A stretch of 64,000 nucleotides of DNA from [Eubacterium] cellulosolvens LD2006 (GTDB lineage Bacteria; Bacillota; Clostridia; Lachnospirales; Lachnospiraceae): assembly GCF_000621585.1 (NCBI RefSeq), contig NZ_JHXY01000016.1, positions 29,497 through 93,496 on the forward strand. Reading direction: 5' to 3'. The notes below the pieces were generated by a model, which saw only the letters and a list, made by a program, of their open reading frames with translations, ran no database searches and was not told the origin of the DNA. Each line of letters opens with the position of its first letter. The stretch's first letter is position 1. Both the position numbers and the translations under genes were made by a program. Positions 59,122 through 64,000 of this stretch are shown here, one piece after another.

Positions 59122-60558
59122 ATGTCACATTACGAGACAGGTTTGAAAGAAGAATGCGGTGTATTTGGTATCTATGATCTGGACGGCGGAGATGTCAGCA
59201 GATCTGTCTACTACGGACTTGAAGCCCTTCAGCACAGAGGTCAGGAATCCTGCGGAATCGCAGTGTCTGACACGGAAGGTCCGAAAGGAAGAGTAAAGTC
59301 CTGCAAGGGGATCGGTCTCCTCTCTGAGGTTTTCCGACCGGGTAAAATTGAAGAACTGAATGGCAACATCGGTGTTGGCCATGTGCGCTATTCTACATCG
59401 GGTTCTCTGAACGTCAACAACGCTCAGCCGCTGGTTCTCAACTATATCAAGGGATCACTGGCTCTGGCACACAACGGGAACCTGGTAAATGCTCTGGAGC
59501 TCCGGGAAGAAATGGAAAATTCCGGGGCTATTTTTCATACTACGATTGACTCGGAGGTCATCGCCTACTGCATCGCAAGAGAACGCGTGAAATCGGACAA
59601 GATCGAGGATGCGGTAAAAAAAGCCTGCGACCAGATCCGCGGCGCGTTTGCGATCGTTCTGATGAGCCCCAGAAAGCTGATCGGAGCGAGAGATCCCTAC
59701 GGTCTGCGTCCGCTCTGCATCGGAAAAAGAGACAACGCTTATGTTTTTGCATCGGAGGACTGCGCCCTACATTCCATTGGAGCTGAATTCATCCGTGATG
59801 TGCGACCGGGTGAGATTGTCACCGTTGGAACGGACGGAGAGCTGCGCTCCACCTTTATGGACAGTGTCGTGGAGCCGGAAAAGCAGGCCAGATGTATTTT
59901 CGAGTATATTTATTTTGCGAGACTGGATTCAAAAATTGACGGAGTCAATGTGTATGACGCGCGTATTCGCGGCGGAGCGGCCCTTGCCAGGAACTTCCCT
60001 GTGGAGGCTGATCTCGTTGTCGGTGTTCCGGATTCCGGTCTGGCTTCTGCGAAAGGGTATTCCGAAGAATCGGGGATCCCGTTCGGCATGGCTTTCCACA
60101 AGAACAGCTATGTTGGAAGAACCTTTATCAAGCCGAGTCAGGATGAGAGGGAATCGAGCGTCCGCATCAAGCTGAGCGTCATCGAATCGGTTGTGAAAGG
60201 GAAAAGAATCGTTCTTGTCGACGATTCGATCGTCAGGGGTACGACGATTGGCAATCTGATTCGAACCCTCAAGAGATTTGGCGCGACGGAGGTGCACGTG
60301 CGGATCAGTTCGCCGCCGTTCCTGCATCCGTGCTTCTTTGGTGTGGATGTTCCGTCCAACAAACAGCTGATCGCGTCCAGTCATTCGGTGGAGGAGATCC
60401 GCAAAATGATCGGAGCAGACTCGCTTGGATATATGCCGATCGAGGAATTACAGAATATGGTAGGGAAGGATCTGCCCATCTGTAAGGCCTGCTTCAACAA
60501 TGACTATCCCATGGAGGTTCCAAAGCATGAAATCCGGGATCTTCTGGAAGGCTGCTGA
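59122..60558 (+). CDS. purF: Amidophosphoribosyltransferase
   Basis: First step of purine synthesis: glutamine plus PRPP to phosphoribosylamine. The 478-residue protein has a short propeptide (MSHYETGLKEE) before the nucleophile Cys in ECGVFGIYD, the glutaminase motifs RYSTSGSLNVNNAQPLV and HNGNLVNA, and the PRPP loop VLVDDSIVRGTT. Cys in RCIFEYIYFAR, HPCFFGVD and CKACFNN fit the iron-sulphur cluster of the Bacillus type. ATG 59122 has GGAGG upstream. It stands alone, without the usual pur operon around it. Confidence 0.96.
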   Translation: MSHYETGLKEECGVFGIYDLDGGDVSRSVYYGLEALQHRGQESCGIAVSDTEGPKGRVKSCKGIGLLSEVFRPGKIEELNGNIGVGHVRYSTSGSLNVNNAQPLVLNYIKGSLALAHNGNLVNALELREEMENSGAIFHTTIDSEVIAYCIARERVKSDKIEDAVKKACDQIRGAFAIVLMSPRKLIGARDPYGLRPLCIGKRDNAYVFASEDCALHSIGAEFIRDVRPGEIVTVGTDGELRSTFMDSVVEPEKQARCIFEYIYFARLDSKIDGVNVYDARIRGGAALARNFPVEADLVVGVPDSGLASAKGYSEESGIPFGMAFHKNSYVGRTFIKPSQDERESSVRIKLSVIESVVKGKRIVLVDDSIVRGTTIGNLIRTLKRFGATEVHVRISSPPFLHPCFFGVDVPSNKQLIASSHSVEEIRKMIGADSLGYMPIEELQNMVGKDLPICKACFNNDYPMEVPKHEIRDLLEGC

Positions 60559-60617
60559 GAAATTTTACTATGTGTGATCCCGTTTTTTCCCGGGAATGGG
60601 AGATTGCGGTTTCAAAG

Positions 60618-60669
60618 TTTTTGTCAGGGAGAGCGACAAAAACAAAGAAATGAAGCCGATGTCCGGCTT
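60618..60669 (+). promoter_or_regulatory. Leader hairpins between purF and pyrG
   Basis: A perfect TTTTTGTC / GACAAAAA repeat (60618-60642) and a small AAGCCG / CGGCTT hairpin followed by TTTAT (60653-60672). The latter is terminator-like and could attenuate pyrG, as happens in Bacillus, but the reiterative GGG start signal is not identified. Confidence 0.35.
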
Positions 60670-60724
60670 TTATAAATTTACTATGCTTAAGGCTCGTGAA
60701 CAGATCCGGGCCGGAGGAGGAAGA

Positions 60725-62341
60725 ATGTCAGTAAAGTATGTGTTTGTAACCGGTGGAGTTGTTTCAGGACTTGGTAAAGGAATTACCGCAGCGTCTCTTG
60801 GAAGACTGCTGAAAGCCCGTGGATACAGCGTGACCATGCAGAAGTTTGACCCATATCTCAATGTGGATCCGGGAACTATGAATCCGATTCAGCACGGCGA
60901 AGTTTTTGTTACAGATGACGGTACCGAGACAGACCTGGATCTGGGACATTACGAGCGCTTTATTGATGAGTCTCTGGACCGGAATTCCAACGTCACCACC
61001 GGAAAGGTTTATTCCGCGGTAATTCAGAAAGAGCGTCACGGCGACTACGGCGGAGGTACCGTTCAGGTTATCCCGGGTATCACCAATGAGATCAAGAGCC
61101 GTTTCTATCGCGCGAAGACAGAGAACGAGGAGAAGATCGCCATCATCGAGGTGGGCGGAACTGTGGGAGACATCGAGTCCCAGCCGTTCCTTGAGGCCAT
61201 CCGTCAGTTCCAGCATGACATCGGACATGAGAATGCCATCATGATCCATGTGACACTGATTCCTTATCTGAAGGCTTCCGGCGAGTTGAAGACAAAGCCT
61301 ACGCAGACTTCGGTAAAAATGCTGCAGAGCATCGGAATCATGCCTGACATCCTTGTCTGCCGCTCCGAGCATCCGGTGACACAGGATATCAAGGACAAGA
61401 TCGCGCTGTTCTGTAACGTGCCCAGCAGCCATGTCCTTCAGAACCTGGATGTGGAGTACCTCTATGAGGCGCCGCTTGCCATGGAGAAAGAGCATCTGGC
61501 AGATGTAGTTCTCGAGTGTCTCAAGCTGGAGGATCCCACACCGGATCTCACAGACTGGATCGAGATGGTGGACAATCTTCGCAATCTGAAGAACCATGTA
61601 AAGATCGCTCTTGTAGGAAAATATATCGCGCTTCATGACGCATATCTGAGCGTTGTCGAGGCACTCAAACACGGTGGAATCCGCAACAGCGCAGAGGTGG
61701 ATCTGATCTGGATCGATTCCGAGAAACTGGATGAGACAAATGTGGCCGAGACCCTTGGAGAGATGGATGGTATCATCGTGCCGGGAGGGTTCGGAAACAG
61801 AGGTGTCGAGGGCATGATCACTGCCGCTAAATTCGCGAGAGAAAACAAGATCCCGTACCTGGGACTCTGCCTTGGAATGCAGGTCGCTATCATCGAGTTC
61901 GCGAGAAACGTCTGCGGATATCGCGACGCCAACAGTTTCGAGCTTGATCCGGATACTCTGCATCCGGTTATCGCCCTTCTTCCGGATCAGAACGGCGTGA
62001 CCGATCTGGGAGGAACTCTCCGTCTGGGATCCTATCCCTGCGAGCTGGGCGAGAACACACTGGCAAGAGAACTCTATGGTCAGAGACTGATTCACGAGAG
62101 ACACAGACACCGCTATGAGGTAAACAACGACTACCGCAAGGCACTCTCCGAAAACGGAATGGTTCTCTCCGGTGTATCACCGGACGGACACATCGTCGAG
62201 ATGGTAGAGGTCGCAAAAGAAAATCATCCGTTCTACGTAGGTACACAGGCTCACCCTGAGTTCAAGAGCAGACCGAACCGTCCGCACCCGCTGTTCAGAG
62301 GCTTTGTGGCCGCTGCTCTGAAATATAAGCAGAGCAGGTAA
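60725..62341 (+). CDS. pyrG: CTP synthase
   Basis: Makes CTP from UTP, ATP and glutamine. The 538-residue protein has the synthase domain ([46 protein letters not shown]) and a class I glutaminase domain with the nucleophile Cys in [10 protein letters not shown] and the His-Glu pair in AHPEF. GGAGGAGG lies just before ATG 60725. The frame is open upstream through the leader hairpins. Confidence 0.98.
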   Translation: MSVKYVFVTGGVVSGLGKGITAASLGRLLKARGYSVTMQKFDPYLNVDPGTMNPIQHGEVFVTDDGTETDLDLGHYERFIDESLDRNSNVTTGKVYSAVIQKERHGDYGGGTVQVIPGITNEIKSRFYRAKTENEEKIAIIEVGGTVGDIESQPFLEAIRQFQHDIGHENAIMIHVTLIPYLKASGELKTKPTQTSVKMLQSIGIMPDILVCRSEHPVTQDIKDKIALFCNVPSSHVLQNLDVEYLYEAPLAMEKEHLADVVLECLKLEDPTPDLTDWIEMVDNLRNLKNHVKIALVGKYIALHDAYLSVVEALKHGGIRNSAEVDLIWIDSEKLDETNVAETLGEMDGIIVPGGFGNRGVEGMITAAKFARENKIPYLGLCLGMQVAIIEFARNVCGYRDANSFELDPDTLHPVIALLPDQNGVTDLGGTLRLGSYPCELGENTLARELYGQRLIHERHRHRYEVNNDYRKALSENGMVLSGVSPDGHIVEMVEVAKENHPFYVGTQAHPEFKSRPNRPHPLFRGFVAAALKYKQSR

Positions 62342-62412
62342 TCAGCGTTTCCTTTGAAAAAAATATGAGAAACAGGGCAGATGTCTGCCGCAAGAAATGG
62401 GAGGGTAAAGAA

Positions 62413-63627
62413 ATGTTTAAGGCAAATCCGGATTATCAGCGTCTGCAGGGAAGCTATCTCTTCTCTACAATCGCAAAAAAAGTAGCAGCTTACACAGAGG
62501 CAAATAAGGATGCAGATATCATCCGCCTCGGCATCGGCGACGTAACACAGCCTCTGGCACCGCAGATTATCAGTGAGCTTCACAAAGCGGTAGATGAGAT
62601 GGCAGACGCCTCCACCTTCCGGGGTTATGCTCCGGATCTGGGTTATGAGTTCCTTCGAAATGCCATTGCAGAGGAATACAGACTGAGAGGATGCAACATC
62701 GCTGACGATGAGATCTTTGTGTCTGACGGAGCAAAGAGTGATTCCGGAAACATCCAGGAAATTTTTGCCGCAGACAGCAAGGTGGCCATCTGCGACCCGG
62801 TTTACCCGGTGTATGTGGATTCCAACGTTATGGCCGGACGCTCCGGAAACTGGAACCCGGATCTTCAGAGATATGAGAACTTCATCTACATGCCCTGTAC
62901 CGAGGAGAATAACTTCACACCGGAATTCCCGAAAGAGAATCCGGATCTGATCTACCTGTGCTATCCCAACAACCCGACAGGTATGACCATCAGTAAGGAC
63001 AAGCTGCAGGAGTGGGTGGACTACGCGAACCGCATCGGCGCAGTCATCCTCTACGATGCAGCCTATGAGGCCTACATCTCCGAGCCGGATGTGCCGCACT
63101 CCATCTTCGAGTGTGAGGGCGCGCAGACCTGTGCCATCGAGATTCGAAGCTTCTCCAAGAACGCAGGCTTTACCGGCGTTCGTCTGGGCTTCACAGTAGT
63201 TCCGAAGGAACTCAAGGATGCAGACGGAATCGCCCTCCACAGCCTCTGGGCCAGAAGACACGGCACAAAGTACAACGGCGCTCCCTACATCATTCAGAGA
63301 GCCGGCGCTGCCGTATACATGCCGGAAGGACAGAAACAGATCCGTGAGCAGGTAGCCTATTACATGAAGAACGCTGAGCTGATCCGCACAGGACTTCAGG
63401 ACGCAGGCTACACCGTATACGGTGGAAAAAACGCTCCTTACATCTGGCTCAAGACACCGGATCAGATGACAAGCTGGGAGTTCTTCGATCACCTTCTCTC
63501 AGAGGTAAACATTGTGGGAACACCCGGATCCGGCTTCGGACCGAGCGGCGAGCATTTCTTCCGTCTCACAGCCTTCGGAAGCTACGAGAACACGGTTCGT
63601 GCCATCGACCGCATCAAAAAAATGTAA
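62413..63627 (+). CDS. dapL: LL-diaminopimelate aminotransferase
   Basis: This PLP enzyme converts tetrahydrodipicolinate to LL-diaminopimelate in one step for lysine and peptidoglycan synthesis. The 404-residue protein has FKANPDYQRLQGSYLFSTIA, RLGIGDVTQPL, YPNNPTGM and the PLP-Lys motif IRSFSKNAGFTGVRLGFT, all typical of DapL and different from AspC. It follows pyrG by 71 nt. Confidence 0.95.
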   Translation: MFKANPDYQRLQGSYLFSTIAKKVAAYTEANKDADIIRLGIGDVTQPLAPQIISELHKAVDEMADASTFRGYAPDLGYEFLRNAIAEEYRLRGCNIADDEIFVSDGAKSDSGNIQEIFAADSKVAICDPVYPVYVDSNVMAGRSGNWNPDLQRYENFIYMPCTEENNFTPEFPKENPDLIYLCYPNNPTGMTISKDKLQEWVDYANRIGAVILYDAAYEAYISEPDVPHSIFECEGAQTCAIEIRSFSKNAGFTGVRLGFTVVPKELKDADGIALHSLWARRHGTKYNGAPYIIQRAGAAVYMPEGQKQIREQVAYYMKNAELIRTGLQDAGYTVYGGKNAPYIWLKTPDQMTSWEFFDHLLSEVNIVGTPGSGFGPSGEHFFRLTAFGSYENTVRAIDRIKKM

Positions 63628-63634
63628 TCTTTTT

Positions 63635-63662
63635 GCCCCGGCTTTCACGCCGGGGCTTTTTA
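63635..63662 (+). terminator. Terminator of dapL
   Basis: Perfect 8-bp stem GCCCCGGC-TTTCAC-GCCGGGGC followed by TTTTTAATT. Confidence 0.9.
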
Positions 63663-63740
63663 ATTCTTTATATAGTGTCGAAGTTAAAGTGTAGGGAAAA
63701 TGCGTGCCCGCTTCTACGGGCGCGATCAGGGATAAAGGAC

Positions 63741-63769
63741 TTGACACGTATGCGATACAGCCATATGCT
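63741..63769 (+). promoter_or_regulatory. Promoter next to the pentanucleotide repeat
   Basis: TTGACA (63741-63746), 17-bp spacer, TATGCT (63764-63769). The repeat begins 5 nt downstream, so the predicted transcript starts inside it. Confidence 0.65.
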
Positions 63770-63773
63770 TGAA

Positions 63774-63840
63774 CGACACGACACGACACGACACGACACG
63801 ACACGACACGACACGACACGACACGACACGACACGACACG
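63774..63840. repeat. Pentanucleotide microsatellite, about 13 copies
   Basis: Uninterrupted CGACA units cover 67 bp. Five is not a multiple of three, so copy changes would shift any coding frame. No convincing gene crosses it. Confidence 0.95.
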
Positions 63841-63965
63841 TTGCAGGCACAGCGAAGCATAAAGCTTAACTGTGTTATTTTTGATGTAAACAGAATACGT
63901 GCGGACAAATATAACCGTCAGAACTGATAGGGCAGGAAGCCCTCTTAGTTCTGACGGTTTTTTTG
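63776..63965 (+). ncRNA. Candidate small RNA, repeat-containing
   Basis: A promoter (63741-63769) and a strong terminator (AACCGTCAGAACT / AGTTCTGACGGTT at 63913-63958, with inner AGGGC-AGGAA-GCCCT and a T7 tract to 63964) bound a ~190-nt transcript. It contains the microsatellite and no credible coding sequence. No known RNA family is recognised. Confidence 0.45.
63913..63965 (+). terminator. Strong terminator at the window end
   Basis: The 13-bp stem AACCGTCAGAACT / AGTTCTGACGGTT encloses an AGGGC-AGGAA-GCCCT hairpin and is followed by seven T. The last ~35 bp of the window show nothing else. Confidence 0.85.
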
Positions 63966-64000
63966 TATTTATGTAACCATGGTTGCGCGGCGGCAAGTAT

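Noticed and set aside
63499..63996. Coding gene through the CGACA repeat (VVSCR or DTTRH repeat peptides)
   Set aside because: All frames on both strands stay open only because the repeat lacks stop codons. No ribosome site or conserved sequence supports translation.

Overview
This window reads as a chromosomal segment of a Lachnospiraceae-type Clostridia bacterium (Bacillota). The support is taxonomic gene content and order: fakA-recG, rsmD-coaD and yicC-remA-gmk-rpoZ-rimO-pgsA blocks; a tyrosine T-box; a short HisG that needs HisZ; LL-diaminopimelate aminotransferase; a DUF6465-type protein; a biotin-dependent sodium-pumping decarboxylase operon; and consistent AGGAGG-type ribosome binding sites. 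The assignment is inferred from gene content. No rRNA, tRNA, CRISPR array, prophage or intact insertion sequence was seen.

Layout. 1-4.1 kb: 3' part of fakA, then recG behind a structured intergenic repeat. 4.2-10.7 kb: a histone-H1-like DUF6465 protein, mgsA, rsmD, coaD, a coiled-coil protein, a small alarmone synthetase, a membrane protein, an RluA-type pseudouridine synthase and lepB, then recU. 11.5-16.6 kb: a partial histidine cluster, hisZ-hisG-hisD-hisB-hisI. 16.8-19.1 kb: a nuclease remnant, precorrin-2 dehydrogenase, an HD phosphohydrolase and a CmpB-type membrane protein. 19.3-21.1 kb: an orphan flagellin carrying a zinc-protease insert (flagellinolysin type). 21.3-28.2 kb: zinc-ribbon protein, rnhA, HU, Crp/Fnr regulator, M24 peptidase, ridA, an XRE regulator and a YgjP-type metallopeptidase. 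28.4-32.8 kb: a Tyr T-box followed by tyrS and alaS. 33.3-36.3 kb: a large secreted GH98-type glycosidase. 36.4-39.8 kb: rpsU, a phosphoesterase, scpA, scpB and a free-standing FakA middle domain. 40.1-45.7 kb: a five-gene operon with two different carboxyltransferases, an OadG-like protein, a biotin carrier and the sodium-pump beta subunit. 46-50.3 kb (minus): rqcH and a P-type ATPase. 50.3-54.4 kb: a 57-bp tandem repeat, a radical SAM protein and a surface 5'-nucleotidase with two altered metal ligands. 54.5-58.8 kb: yicC-remA-gmk-rpoZ-rimO-pgsA. 59.1-63.6 kb: purF, pyrG, dapL. 63.6-64 kb: a promoter, a 13-copy pentanucleotide repeat and a terminator, together a candidate small RNA.

The least explained signal is between genes. 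At least ten copies of a structured repeat lie in intergenic gaps. Their outer stem differs between copies while pairing is kept by compensatory changes. A second, unrelated structured family occurs upstream of recG and downstream of the decarboxylase operon, also with compensatory changes. Neither carries a transposase. They may be miniature mobile elements (REP- or MITE-like) or RNA processing/termination elements. The main metabolic point is the 40-45.7 kb operon, which holds the equivalents of all transcarboxylase subunits plus a sodium pump.
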